This document shows, one piece after another, positions 1 through 10,619 of a stretch of DNA of 64,000 nt (position 1 is the first letter of the stretch; each line of letters begins with the position of its first letter). A model generated the notes under the pieces. It had not been told where the DNA came from. It worked only from the letters and a program-made list of their open reading frames with translations, and did no database searches. The DNA comes from Dendronephthya gigantea (taxonomy: Eukaryota > Cnidaria > Anthozoa > Malacalcyonacea > Nephtheidae). The stretch lies in assembly GCF_004324835.1 (NCBI RefSeq), contig NW_021163016.1:1-64000 (forward strand). Reading direction: 5' to 3'. Both the position numbers and the translations under genes were made by a program.

Positions 1-190
1 CACGGAAAGCAGGTATCGATCTCTTCTTTACAGCTTTATCAATGTTAGGGAACCAGGCATACTGACGTAACAAGGCTTTTGTTTTGACAAGTCCTTGATG
101 ACCGCTGTGGGCAAGTTTTACTATCTTCGCTTGTAGAGTTGATGGTATTATAATACGTGTTCCTCGGAGGATTACACCATTTGTATGGTC
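1..190 (-). CDS. Gypsy integrase zinc domain (fossil part, truncated by window)
   Basis: Reading the minus strand gives KLAHSGHQGLVKTKALLRQY followed by AWFPNIDKAV, the typical H2C2 zinc-binding domain that precedes a Gypsy integrase core. The core itself lies beyond the left window edge. Confidence 0.7.
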
Positions 191-559
191 CACTGTTATT
201 TCATCTTTGATGTTTATGAATGGCTTTACATGACTGCTGCCCCAGTTACCAGACTTAACTGCTTCTCTTACTGCATTGAGACTGGGATCCTTTTCCGTAT
301 GTTCCTTGATAACTTGTATTGGAATTGTGGTTTGCGCGGCATTAGTCGAGATGAAGTTTATGTATTCTTCAGCAAGGTTGTGTTTTGGTATCTTCGATTG
401 CGGATGTCGTGACAGGAAATCTGCTGGGTTAACACTGCCTGGTTTGTAGATAACATTGAAATGGTATTGCTGAAGTCTTAGAAACCAACGTTCTATTCTA
501 GCTGGAGGTTTGGACCGAGGATTGTTGTAGATCAACTGTAATGGCTTGTGATCAGTAAT

Positions 560-750
560 TAGGTTGAAAGGTGCACCGAACAGGTAAAATGTTCAATGCC
601 CCACACGATCGCGAGAGCTTCCCTCTCGGTTTGTGAGTACCGTTGTTCTACTGGGGATAATGCTCGGCTGGCATAAGCGATAGTGTTGTCTTCGTTTGTT
701 TTTGGATCCTTTTGCGTCAATATGGCAGATAAACCAACGGGACTTGCATC
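560..750 (-). CDS. Gypsy RNase H region (fossil part)
   Basis: The segment contains MDASPVGLSAILTQ and YSQTEREALAIVWGIEHF, the standard N-terminal motifs of Ty3/Gypsy RNase H, downstream of and collinear with the reverse transcriptase. Approximate bounds only. Confidence 0.75.
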
Positions 751-899
751 CACCAGGACTGAGGTTTCTTGGATGTATCGAAATGGCTCATAACTGGACT
801 GTTAGTCAGAGCACTCTTTAGGTCTTCATATGCTTTCTGGTGTATTGTCGTCCATGTAAAACGAGCGTTTTTTTGGGTCAATTTCTGAGTGGCTCTGTA

Positions 900-2150
900 A
901 TGGTCGCGTAGTTTTTGATGAACTTAGCGCTGTAGTTAGCCATTCCTAATAGACTTCTCACTTCACCGACTGTTGTTGGTGGTTTTGTATTGGCGAAAGC
1001 GTCCACTTTCTTGGGGTCTGGGCTAACACCTTTTTCTGTGAATACCAGTCCAAAGAATTCAAGATTCTTTTTGAGGAATTTGCACTTTTGTAGATTGAGA
1101 GTCAGGTTACTCTCTTGCAGACGTGTAAGTACTTCTTCTAATGCTTGGTCATGTTCCTGTCGAGTATTTCCAAACACGATGATGTCATCTGCGATGTTTT
1201 TAGCTCCTTGAATTCCTTGTAATGTCTCCTGTAGGGTGTGTTGGAAGAGTTCCGCTGCAGCATTTGTGCCGTAGTTTAATCTTTTATAGCGATATAAACC
1301 GAGATGAGTGGAGAAAGTTGTTATTCCCCGAGATGCTGGGTTCAGCTCCAGTTGATGGTAGGCTTGAGTTAGGTCAAGTTTTGAGAAAAACCGAGCTCCG
1401 TTAAGCTCAATAGAGACAGCTTCTAGAGTGGGTATGGGATGTCTAGTTCTCTGAATAGCTGTATTTGCTACTCGCATATCTACGCACAATCGAATCTTAT
1501 CGTCACGCTTTGGGACGACGACGACTGGGGAAACCCACTCCGTTGAAATTCCTTCGGGTATTCTCTCAATGATGTCATCCTGTTCTAATCTGCGTATTTC
1601 ATCTTCAATTTTTCCGCGTAAATGGAACGGTGCTCGGCGCTGCGGTTGTGCAACTGGTGAAACGGTTTCATCGATAACTAATTCGATTTGTTTGTTCTTT
1701 AGTTTCCCAAGTCCACAGAACACAGGGCCATGTTTATCTAGGATGCGTGCGAGGTTTTTATCGCTCGTTGTTGGTGTGATTTTTGAACGTTCTGTTTCCT
1801 TGTTTATCTGATTTAAATGGAGACTTACGAGTCCAAGTTCTTGTGCAGTTTCAGAACTAAGTAAACAACCGCCGTCGTCAGAAGTAACAAATATGGTAGC
1901 TACCGTGAATTTGTGTTTCGACTCTGCTAAAACGCGGAATTTTCCTTCCATCTTCACAGGTGTTGTGGAATTGAAGGGATATGCTTTCACGGATGTTGGC
2001 TGAAGTCGGATATCTCGCAGTTGTTGGAACGTGTGTTTATCGATTACATTTATGCTTGACCCCGTATCAATGGTCATTTTTACTCTTTGTCCATTGAGAG
2101 CAATTGACGCTTGCGGGTGTTTTTGTTTGTTGTTGACCGCGTAACAATAT
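900..2150 (-). CDS. Gypsy protease and reverse transcriptase region (fossil part)
   Basis: The protease motif MTIDTGSSINVI is followed after about 150 residues by a clear Ty3/Gypsy reverse transcriptase: WVSPVVVVPKRD and RLCVDMRVANTAI in the fingers, SKLDLTQAYHQLEL in the palm, and IADDIIVFG corresponding to the YxDD box region. The thumb and start of the connection (SLLGMANYSAKF) follow. Approximate bounds only. Confidence 0.85.
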
Positions 2151-2289
2151 TCTGGACCACTACTGTCGCTGCTAGTGTTGTCCTGGAGGTCTGTGTTAAC
2201 TGGTCGTAGGTCTTCGCGTGGTTTACCAGTTTGTCTATTTTCTCTCGTGTTGCTACTGCGGCACTGGCTAGCAAAATGGTTTAACCACA

Positions 2290-2979
2290 ATTGGCACATG
2301 TCTTGTTTTTGGCAGGGCACGGTTTGTTGGTGTGAGGGTAGCTGCCACCACAGTAAAAACATGTCTTATTGGATGTCTTGTGTTTTGTTTCTTTCGCGGT
2401 TGGCGTTTTAACTGCTTGAATATTGCAGCTGTCTAAATGTCCTTCAATGTCAGCTGCATGCGTCTTGCTTATTTCTTCCCGCCTGGCTGCGAGCAAAAGA
2501 TCTTTTAAAACATACTTGGGGTCTCGCAACGCTTGTTTACGCACGCGACTTGACTTTCCTCCAATAACAATTTGTACCATAATTTCGAACTCTACATCTG
2601 AAAACTCACAGTTTTTTGACAGTGTTCGTAGACGCGTGTGGTATTGATCTATCGTTTCCGTGTCGCTCTGTTTTGCTTGTCGAAATTTGTAGACTTCGTA
2701 TAATCGATTTTTTTGAGGCTCGAAGTATTCGGTGAGAAGTTCCGTCGCTTTATCGAAGTCGTCGTCGTTACCAGGGTCTGGAAAGTGTCGAAAGATTTCC
2801 CGTACTCGCGGTCCTGCTTGGTATAAAAGTAATGCTCGTTGGCGTGTCTTGTTTGTAATGTTGCTCGCCGTTAGAAATGTTTTGAAATCTGCCAACCAAG
2901 TACGCCATTTAGCCGCTATATTTCCTCCCGCGTCAGCATCAGGGTCAAACGGTGGCATAGGCGTGAGATATGTCGCCAT
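2290..2979 (-). CDS. Gypsy gag-like region (fossil part)
   Basis: A capsid-like region of about 230 residues starts with Met next to the primer-binding site. It has the usual retrotransposon-gag pattern of alternating helices (motifs such as FDKATELLTEYF and DTETIDQYHTRL) and ends in a zinc knuckle beginning CFYCGG. It lies immediately upstream of the protease/RT region. Part of the fossil element; approximate bounds only. Confidence 0.75.
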
Positions 2980-3000
2980 TATAATATGTTTTAATCACTT

Positions 3001-3019
3001 GTTTTAGTCTTCGTCGCCA
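3001..3019 (-). other. Primer-binding site next to the Gypsy LTR
   Basis: The minus strand reads TGGCGACGAAGAC immediately inside the candidate LTR. Primer-binding sites starting TGG (complement of the CCA tail of a tRNA) and TGGCGAC-type sites are known in metazoan Gypsy elements. The exact tRNA was not identified. Confidence 0.55.
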
Positions 3020-3020
3020 A

Positions 3021-3175
3021 TGTAATATTGCTTGTTTCTTACGCTTTTTCTATGTATCTTTCTATATCCCTTACATAACTAGATCTCCCTCAATTAATGT
3101 CAATCAATCCCCTAATCAATATCAAGTCTATATTTAGCTATTACTGTCCGTGTCTATATATATATATACATTACA
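3021..3175 (-). repeat. Candidate 5' LTR of the Gypsy fossil
   Basis: On the plus strand this 155-bp segment opens with TGTAAT and closes with ATTACA, the short inverted TG...CA ends expected of an LTR, and includes a TA-rich tract near the far end. It directly abuts the primer-binding site. The partner LTR is outside the window, so identity between LTRs and the target-site duplication cannot be checked; the outer boundary is a best guess. Confidence 0.55.
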
Positions 3176-3959
3176 GAAGGGAAATTCATCTCCCTAAATT
3201 AGCCAAGTGAGCCAACCTCCGCGATTAGGCAATCAGGGAACGGGGCAAAGCTGGATAACATTTTATGCTATATATGGCTCAGTGGCTTGTTATATAAACG
3301 AGCTTAGCGTCCAAGCAAGGAAAAGTACTAGGACCTAGTTTAAAATTCCGTACCAGAAAATTTTAGTTTTAAATAGTTTCGTAAAAGACTATAGTTAAAT
3401 TTTAACTGTAAATTAGTACGGAATTTGCCAATCAGGGCCAACCGGCCCCTCATCTTTCGTCTTAACAGTTATCACCACGTATTGTCTCTTCAAACAATCC
3501 TAGAAGACAGTGTAGTCTCTTTTAAACAGGGCATGAGTTTAGTTAATGCCAAAGGTAGCAAATTAAAAAACATCATAATTCAGTTATTAGCAATTTCATG
3601 TGACCAGTGGCGTACCGCAACCGTTACGGGTCCTCCGTCAACAAGCCATTTGAGGCCCTTTGCTGCATTATAGAATAGGTTGAATGATGGTATTTATATA
3701 TCCCCGGATATATATAGCCCCTAAAGCTTGTGTAACGGTTATCGGATAATGGATTAACTGTAAATATAGACTAACAGTAATAGAAGAAGGAAAAGTAAGT
3801 TGCCGCGGATGTACCATTGCAAGTGCTTCCGAGATTAAAATATAAATATAGAAGTTGATAATAAAAATTGCATTATGGATAGTGAAAAAAAGCGTAACCG
3901 TTTAATTGTTTTAAAGGCGTCGTTTTTATGCAAGAACAACTATTAACTTAATATGCGAG
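3176..3959. other. Gene-free stretch
   Basis: No reading frame of interest. It holds a loose inverted pair around AATTCCGTAC / GTACGGAATT (about 3345-3425) and a start-like motif CCAGTGGCGTACCG near 3602, which resembles the outer ends of hAT-type elements but has no partner nearby. Confidence 0.5.
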
Positions 3960-4014
3960 GGTTCATATTCATATAGTCGTCTTATGCCCGACTGATTTCT
4001 TTTGTAGCTATGCT
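3960..4014 (+). repeat. Half copy of the GGGGGGTG palindromic MITE family
   Basis: The stretch ATTCATATAGTCGTC, TTATGCCCGACTGATTTC, then TTTTGTA is nearly identical to the left half of the MITE copy at 41986-42115. Only half of the palindrome is present. Confidence 0.6.
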
Positions 4015-4329
4015 TTGCATGCTTCTAAGATTAGTTTTAAAAAAATTCTCATTCCAATAAATAGTTTAGTAGAGTATGATAATGATTTCCGTTTGACCGT
4101 TGACTTGCGTATTTTTTCGTTATATATACTGTGGTTTCTGACTTGCGAGTTCTTTGGTGATGAAAATAATTGCCAAATTACTTTTAGCATGCTTTCGCGC
4201 ATTGTTTTAGATTGATACACCCCCAAGAAACAAATAAATACAAAAAATATTCACTAAATTATGCGAACGTAAAAATCCACGGCCAACGCCAATGGCATCC
4301 ACAATTATCCACAATATTTATCTGCTCAA

Positions 4330-5160
4330 CCCTAGATGAAAGAAAGGAAGATCATCCAAGTTGACAAGGCTCTGGAAGGGTCCGTTTACTGTTGTAAAGA
4401 GACTGAATAATCTGGTGTATCGAATAAGGAAAACATGAGGACCAAATGAAAAGTTTTGCATCGAAACAAATTATGGAAGTATTCTGGGACTAATCGAATA
4501 TTTGGGGTGATGAACAGTGCGCACTGCTCGGTATACATAAAACTAGGACAACTCCTCTCCATCCAGAATCAGATGGAATGGTGGAAAGATACAACCGAAC
4601 TTTAAAGACACAACTATCTTTGTTTGTGGAAGAGCGTCAACGCGATTGAGACAAGTATACGCACCTCTCCTTGTAATGCCGTATAGGACAGCTGTGCACA
4701 AGGCAACTGAATTTACCCCTGCACGTATGATGTTATGGCATGAGGTTCGTGTACTGGTTGATCTTGTTTGCGGATCTCCGGAAGAAAACGAACGCAAGAA
4801 TTCTTCAGAGAATGTCAAAAGTCTGCAAGAAAATCTGGAAGTAATTCACTGATTTGCCAAGGCAAACTTGGAATAAAGCTACGAGAAGATGAGGAAACAG
4901 TATAATAACGACAATATATAGTGCAAACCCTTTGGAAAAAGATGATCTTGTCTGACTATTCAGCCCTCGATGAAAGAAAGGAGCGGCCAAGTTAATGAGG
5001 CTCTGGGATGGTCCGTTTACTGTTGTAAAGAGACTGAATGATCTTGTGTATCCGATAAGGAAAAACATGCAGACCAAACGATCGAAAAGTTTTGCATCGA
5101 AGCAGATTATGGAAGTATGCTGGCGACCAATCGAATATTTGGGGTGATGAACAATTCGAG
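4330..5160 (+). mobile_element. Second Gypsy fossil: decayed integrase remnant with duplicated end
   Basis: Short pieces of Gypsy integrase are readable: the core's PESDGMVERYNRTLKTQ, then PYRTAVHKATEFTPARMM, and the C-terminal chromatin-side segment LWEGPFTVV. That C-terminal segment is present twice, at about 4330-4518 and 4973-5153, as imperfect direct repeats flanking the core. The copy is old, with many breaks, and no LTR was recognised. It differs from the element at 1-3175 in strand and state. Confidence 0.7.
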
Positions 5161-5639
5161 ACTAGTCGTTTCGAAATAGAACCTCAAGAAAGTGTGGATA
5201 AGTATCATCTCCGGATCGGTAAGATGACTCGGGAAGGAGTATAGTGTGGTGAATGTTATATAAAGACTTTTTATACCTAGTATGCGTGAGTGAACATTGC
5301 CATTGGGGGCGTATGGAAATATGCTACAAAAGAAGCGTGCACGTAGAGATAGATAAAGAAAATTGATAATAACAGAGTTTTTGTTCGAAGCTAAGCGAGT
5401 TATTACAATATCTCAAGTCTACAAGCTGCTCGCAGATGTTTAGCAAATTTTCTAATTACGAATAAAAACACGAATTATCTTTTCTTAGCTATTTTGACAG
5501 GTTGTCCTATCTTACAGTAATATTAAATCATTCAAACTTTTAGATCTGTTTCAGTCACAGTCTGCTACATATTTAGTTTATGTGCATGAGTAGAAAAAGA
5601 GGGTGGAAGAACATTTCTACAGCTAGGGTGTATAAAAAA

Positions 5640-5996
5640 CTGCAACCCTAAGAAGCGAACATATATGAAAGTTAAGTGGGTTAATATAAAACTATGGAAT
5701 TCTTTACCTTTGGAAATAAGACAAAAGGATAAAATAAAGACATTTAAAAATAGTCACATTGATCATATTAAAGAGTCGTATGAAAACATTGACTATTTTC
5801 CTATTTCATAATATTTTGCAGGTCTGAAATATTTTATTGTAATACCTAGATTTTACTAATTTCACCTAACATGTTTATATGTATGTGCTAATACTTCCAG
5901 CTATTTTATTGAAATGTAAATAGATTATAGGGAGGGCCACAAGTTTATCAGTTTCTACCGCAATGTGTTACCCTCATTAAATATCTAATAAATTTG
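5640..5996 (+). mobile_element. CR1/L2-like LINE 3' end
   Basis: The segment encodes VNIKLWNSLPLEIRQ followed by KIKTFKNSHIDHI, the signature tail of CR1/L2-group LINE reverse transcriptase ORFs (WNSLP..IR..). After the stop comes the typical GGGAGGGCC ... ACCCTCATTAAATA 3' end and an AATAAA signal. It is 5'-truncated, as is usual for LINE insertions. Confidence 0.75.
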
Positions 5997-6161
5997 AAAG
6001 GCAAATTTCCCCTAGGAACTTATGCATGACGGTTATTCATATGCTAATTTTGATAATTTTGTCTTCGCAAAAGATTAGAACTTATCGAGGCAAAGCCAAA
6101 AAGAAACGTAACTTTGTCAACCCCGTTATTGAGTGGCATATAATGAAAGGAAAGCCCAAAA

Positions 6162-7139
6162 ATGACTAACAGCACAATTCTCGTTCCAGTTGCCAGCAGT
6201 GTTCTCATCTTTTCAGTTGTTTTCAAATTTATCGCAATGATTATTGGAATATTGGGAAATGTCACAGTTATAATATACACAATTTTGTTGTGTAAAGAAA
6301 AGACAGCGACATCTTACTTGATAGCAAACCTGGCATTAGCGGCTCTTCTCGTGTGTTTAATATTTTATCCACTATGGATCATCGAGTTAATTCAGACTAT
6401 ATTAAACATTGAAAGTGATCAGGACTTGTTTTGTAAGTTAAGTCGTGCCACGATCTTGTCTCTGCTGCCTGCCTCAGTGGCAACAATTCTCGCAATTACT
6501 GTTGATCGTTATTTATATATCGTAAAACCTCTGAAATATCATCTAATTGTGACACGTCGACGAGTATTTCTGGCCATTTCTGGAATCTGGTTAACTGCTT
6601 GCTGTGTCTACGCCATATTTTATGTTTACTTTCGGAGTTTTAACAACAGAGTTAGAGGTTTTTGCTACATATCTCGCAGCAATTATTATCTTGTGGCAGT
6701 TCCTCTTGTCTATATTCCCCTCTCTCTTATATTTCTTTTCAATTTCCGAATATTAAATGTTTCTCGACAACACCGCAGGCGAATCTTTGACGAATCAATG
6801 GTCGCAGGCACCAGCGACAACAACGAGCATTCAGGCAATATGAGAGTTGTACTTCGTCTATTTCAGGCGTTTACAGAAGTGAAAACATTTTCTATTGTTA
6901 TTACAGTGTGGACGATCTGTTGCTTTTTACCAACAGTTATCGGGATCGTGTTATACGAATCATGTAGTGATTCCTGCCGACAGGTTTGGTTCGTGGTTGT
7001 TCAGTTCGATTTATATGGCATAAACTAGATCGTGAATGCTTTCATTTACGTAATGAGGCATATCAAATACAGAAAAGGTTATGGACAAATTCTTTTCAAA
7101 ATTGTTGACTGCAATTGTGGCCAGTTACCTGTATTATGA
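6162..7139 (+). pseudogene. Rhodopsin-class (class A) GPCR with a stop codon inside TM7
   Basis: A single-exon seven-transmembrane receptor. The ATG opens a short N-terminus with one NxS/T site (N-S-T at residues 3-5). TM1 holds GN (GILGNVTVII), TM2 NLALAALLV, and there is a Cys before TM3 (LFCKLSRA). TM3 ends with DRYLYIVKPL, the E/DRY motif. ECL2 holds the partner Cys (GFCYI), and TM6 has CCFLP in place of CWxP. The frame hits TAG at 7026-7028. If that codon is read through, the same frame gives IVNAFIYVMRH, an NPxxY-like TM7 end (NAFIY), and a 25-residue basic tail to TGA at 7137-7139. So one nonsense codon removes TM7 from an otherwise clean 325-codon frame. The family looks like the large cnidarian/invertebrate amine/melatonin-like orphan groups; the ligand is unknown. 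Sequencing error or recoding cannot be excluded. Confidence 0.85.
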
Positions 7140-7290
7140 AAAATTTACTTGAATTCTGTGTCTAATTTATGTGTAGAATTGACAGACACTTCCAGAATCT
7201 GGCTAACTGCTCGTGTTATCCAATCAATATTTTTACATTCATTTATATTCATTTCTATACTCATTTCTATTGCTGCCTCCTAAAACAGTA

Positions 7291-7492
7291 GACTTTCCCC
7301 TTTTAGCTTTCGAGCGGGCAATGCGTGACGGTAGTTGATTTTCAAGGTCAATTTGAGTTGTGATTTTGCCTTATTCGGGAGCAATTTAGTTTAACTAAGT
7401 AGCAAAAAGAATTGGGAAGGTTTTCTTACAAATTGCTTAATAATAAACTAACGCCACGCATTGCGCGCTTGAAAACTAAAAGGGGAAAGGTC
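7291..7492. mobile_element. TA-flanked MITE, 202 bp
   Basis: Inverted ends of about 45-50 bp: GACTTTCCCCTTTTAGC at the left matches the complement of the right end (GACCTTTCCCCTTTTAG), and both go on into GCAATGCGTG. A TA dinucleotide sits on each side (7289-7290 and 7493-7494), the target duplication of Tc1/mariner-type transposons. No coding capacity. Confidence 0.75.
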
Positions 7493-7499
7493 TATTGTG

Positions 7500-9880
7500 C
7501 ACAAATGAGTGTGGTTTGTAATAATAAATAGTAGAATATTTTAATATGATTCATACCAATCATGGTGTAAAAAATCTTTCCTGACATCTAAAAAAATAAG
7601 TCATCAATTCATCAATATATTCCCACATTTTGAAAGACATTCCTGGTAAGCTGGATGAATATTAAATCATGAAAGGTAGAATAAACTATAAGCAATAAAA
7701 CGTAAAATAAGACGTACTCTAAAAAGTAATTTAACCTTAGCTCATTGTTGTATACTGATATAAATTACTTCATCAACGAACGCATTTTTCAGTATTAAGA
7801 GAGACCATACTTTTTGCGGTTAAATGAGAATTTTTGCACCATATATGCAGAAAAGATGAACCAAATAACCAAATGAGAATTGATCAGAATTTGGTCATGG
7901 ACCTAGGATCTTTTGTTATTGAATAGAAGTGAACATGTATGATTATTAGGTGAGTTGCTATTTTAAGTATTTTTTTGATATAATCTTTGAAGTTGTTTGG
8001 ATTTTTACTGTTTTTTTTTCTATATGGTTCCTCTATTTTTGTTCTTTTCTATATGGCACAAAATTTTGTAACAGGAGAATAAAGGTGCACTATAATTATT
8101 CGTAAAAAGTATATGTTATAATTATTTGTGTGTGTTTGTGTTTTTGTTTACACGTTCTCTTCTGTAGTCGCGCCTATTTTGTCGCGACGCGCGGGCGCGC
8201 CAATAGCAATGGACGATTTGCGCTTTAGACTAATTTCTTACATCGGCGATAAAAAGGACATTTTCTAAAAGAGCTTACTAAAATTAGTAAAACTGCCAAG
8301 TTTCGCGAGTTGTTGTAAATTACGAAAAACCATGCGAAGTTCACCAATTTTATATACTTTCGTATTACGGCCAGAAGTGTGTAACTAATTTAGTTAAAAG
8401 AGTTTTGGACGTATTTCTCACTTTTCGGTCAATTATAAACCTATTGTAGTGTAATAATGTTTTCAAAACGCATTTGAACACAAGTATCGATAGGAAATGT
8501 ATCAAAAACTGAGTATACAAACAGCAGATATGCCTACCGATATTACTTTCACCTCTCTGATTAATCTATTTCTAACATTTTCATGGCTATTTGATCACAA
8601 TTATGGCTAGTCATGCCACGCATGAGGCACTATGTTTTTATTGTTTTACATCATATTATTTTCAACCCAGTTTAATAACTATTTTTTTATAAATGGGAAA
8701 CGCCACATAGTCTGAAGAGTTGAATTTATCTTTGTGTGTTTTGTGATGGCAACCAGTGCTTATAAATTGGCATTTTCTTGAAAAAGAAATTAAACTAGAA
8801 ACACACAATAATTCTATAATTGATTTATTTTGTAATAGTTTTTTAATTTGATAGGAAATAAATAATATGGATTATTTATCTTTGTATTATTTTAAAAGAC
8901 CCTTAAATTTTTGCATCACTTCCAGGTGAAGGGAACTGCTGTTAAGCTCCACACATGCAATATGAAACCTTGACAACTGTCGCGCAACTTCGTCTCTGTG
9001 CAACCAGATTCAACGAATATTACAACTTAGTAATGCATTTTTCCTCGTTTAATAACACTCTATATGTACAGGTATATTTACACACGTATAGTGCACGTCA
9101 ACACGCAATACTCTGAAGACAACATGCAGGCTTTAGAAGGACACACTCGCTCCGAACACGACGTTACCGTGACAAAACACCACACAATACAACAAAATCA
9201 ATCGCCAATTCAACTGTTCCAAAGTTTACAACTCTGCTTATATTTATACTAAAGATAGGAGATGTTCTTGTATTTTCGCGTCAACTTCCTTTGCGCAATT
9301 TACGAACGTCCCAGGATGGATGCTTTTTCCCACAACGCGGTTACCTCTTTAACCGCACTGCCCCCATTCTTCCATCCGTTTGCGTTAGCGTATGGGACAG
9401 GCGGTTTCCTTTTTCGTTGTTGGACGTGCATATGTGTTTTCGCGCATTATTTCTCCTATTTACAAGTTTACTATATCTTAACATAAACGAACATAATTAT
9501 ATAATACACATGCAAAAACTTTACATTTCTTCAGGCTTTTCCAAAAAGGCCTAATTGATATTTCTGTAAAAATAAAATAATACATAGCTTATCTTCAGTA
9601 TTTAAAGTATTAGAGTAGACTTCTGGAAATTACAAAAAAAAAAACTCATTCATGCCGAATATTAATTGGTCCCGTTTTCGAGGTATATTTTCCCTTTTTT
9701 TACAAATATGAAAGTATATTTCAACTTATACAAGACGCCTGCTCAAGGCGTTACTCTGCCTGCAGGTGAGGAAACAACAGAAGGTGACAAAAGGTCACAA
9801 AATGAGGTGATTTTGCTTTTTGTACTGTTGGATGTCAAACTGTTTTCTATCATATACTTTTGGGATTTTTTGTTATACAT
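7500..9880. other. Gene-free AT-rich stretch
   Basis: Both strands show only short frames without recognisable motifs or codon structure. There is one short GC-rich patch near 8170-8200 (GCGACGCGCGGGCGCGCC). Nothing else could be supported. Confidence 0.5.
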
Positions 9881-9884
9881 TTTG

Positions 9885-10130
9885 TATTCATTAATATGAA
9901 ATTATTCATTAATGCATCTTTATTGATTGATGTAACTAATTTATTTAATGATGTAACTTCATTCAGTTGCTTCAGTTTGTTCACTGATGTAACTTCATTA
10001 ATTAATATAACTTTATTCATTGTAGCTTCATTGTTGGCATTCAAAGGTAAGTTGGCATTCAAATGTGACTTGGTATTCAAATGTGACTTGGTATTCGAAT
10101 GTGACTTGGTATTCGAATGTGCATTCATGG
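9885..10130. repeat. Degenerate tandem repeats, 18-21 bp units
   Basis: From about 9890 the unit GATGTAACTTCATTNA recurs in worn form. From about 10035 it is replaced by four to five copies of an 18-bp unit GTGACTTGGTATTCGAAT and variants. The long frame across this region is a by-product of the period being a multiple of three. Confidence 0.7.
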
Positions 10131-10283
10131 AATTCACACTCAGGGACATTAATTTATTTTTGCAACTTCCTGCAAATGAGCACCAAAACCTGGAAATTAG
10201 AACAAAAATAGGGTTTTATAAGTTTGGCAAATCAAGGAAAAGGGTAATAAAGGAATACAAAAAAATTAGGGAAAGTCTTTGCC

Positions 10284-10398
10284 CATGTATCGATTGTTAG
10301 TGGTAATTACAGTTTTCCCATGCAATCTTGTGTTTCATGTCACACAGGTGCTCTGCCAAAGGAAAACTCTAAAGTAATTACCACTAACAATCGATATG
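10284..10398. repeat. Inverted repeat with about 36-bp near-perfect arms
   Basis: Left arm TATCGATTGTTAGTGGTAAT (10287 on) continuing to TTTTCC is complementary to the right arm GGAAAACTCT ... ATTACCACTAACAATCGATA (10361-10397). About 40 bases separate the arms. It could be a tiny foldback element or an inverted duplication. Confidence 0.7.
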
Positions 10399-10539
10399 GT
10401 CAAATACTTTGCCTAGAAGCGTGGCATATAAATATGAGTAATCATGCTCTGAATAAGGATGACGGTGCCTATTTGCCAAAGGAATATATGCGTCTCATTG
10501 GCAGGTGACATCATCCCTTGGTTATTTAAGAAGCTTCGA

Positions 10540-10612
10540 TTCCAGCTTTAGATCACCCCTGATGAAGACAGTAGACTAGACTGTCAAAATGTTGGGTCCT
10601 GATTACAATTCG
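10540..10612 (+). ncRNA. Hammerhead-ribozyme-like motif, probably Penelope-element debris
   Basis: The string CCCTGATGAAGACAGT, an AGACTAG loop, then ACTGTCAAAA resembles a hammerhead core: a CUGAUGA box, a stem II formed by GACAGU pairing with ACUGUC, then an AAA box followed by TGTTGGGTCC. Hammerhead motifs are known in Penelope-like retroelements. The core is close to but not a full match, so activity is doubtful. No reverse transcriptase is seen nearby. Confidence 0.45.
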
Positions 10613-10619
10613 ACCAGGC

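Larger units (their letters stand above)
1..3175 (-). mobile_element. Gypsy (Ty3-like) LTR retroelement fossil, cut by window edge
   Basis: Read on the minus strand the parts come in Gypsy order: candidate 5' LTR, primer-binding site, gag with a CCHC knuckle, protease (DTGSS), reverse transcriptase, RNase H, then the H2C2 zinc domain of integrase, at which point the window ends. The integrase core, the other LTR and any further part lie outside. What is visible is collinear and still largely readable, with roughly two or three breaks, so it is a degraded but not ancient copy. Family assignment rests on the PR-RT-RH-INT order (Ty3/Gypsy; Copia has integrase before RT). It could belong to a Mag- or CsRN1-like clade; the clade was not resolved. 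Confidence 0.9.

Noticed and set aside
990-1811. Plus-strand frames over the Gypsy pol region
   Set aside because: Antisense shadows of the minus-strand reverse transcriptase.
9860-10300. A 146-codon plus-strand frame
   Set aside because: Most of it is the 18-21 bp tandem repeat; no protein-like feature in the rest.
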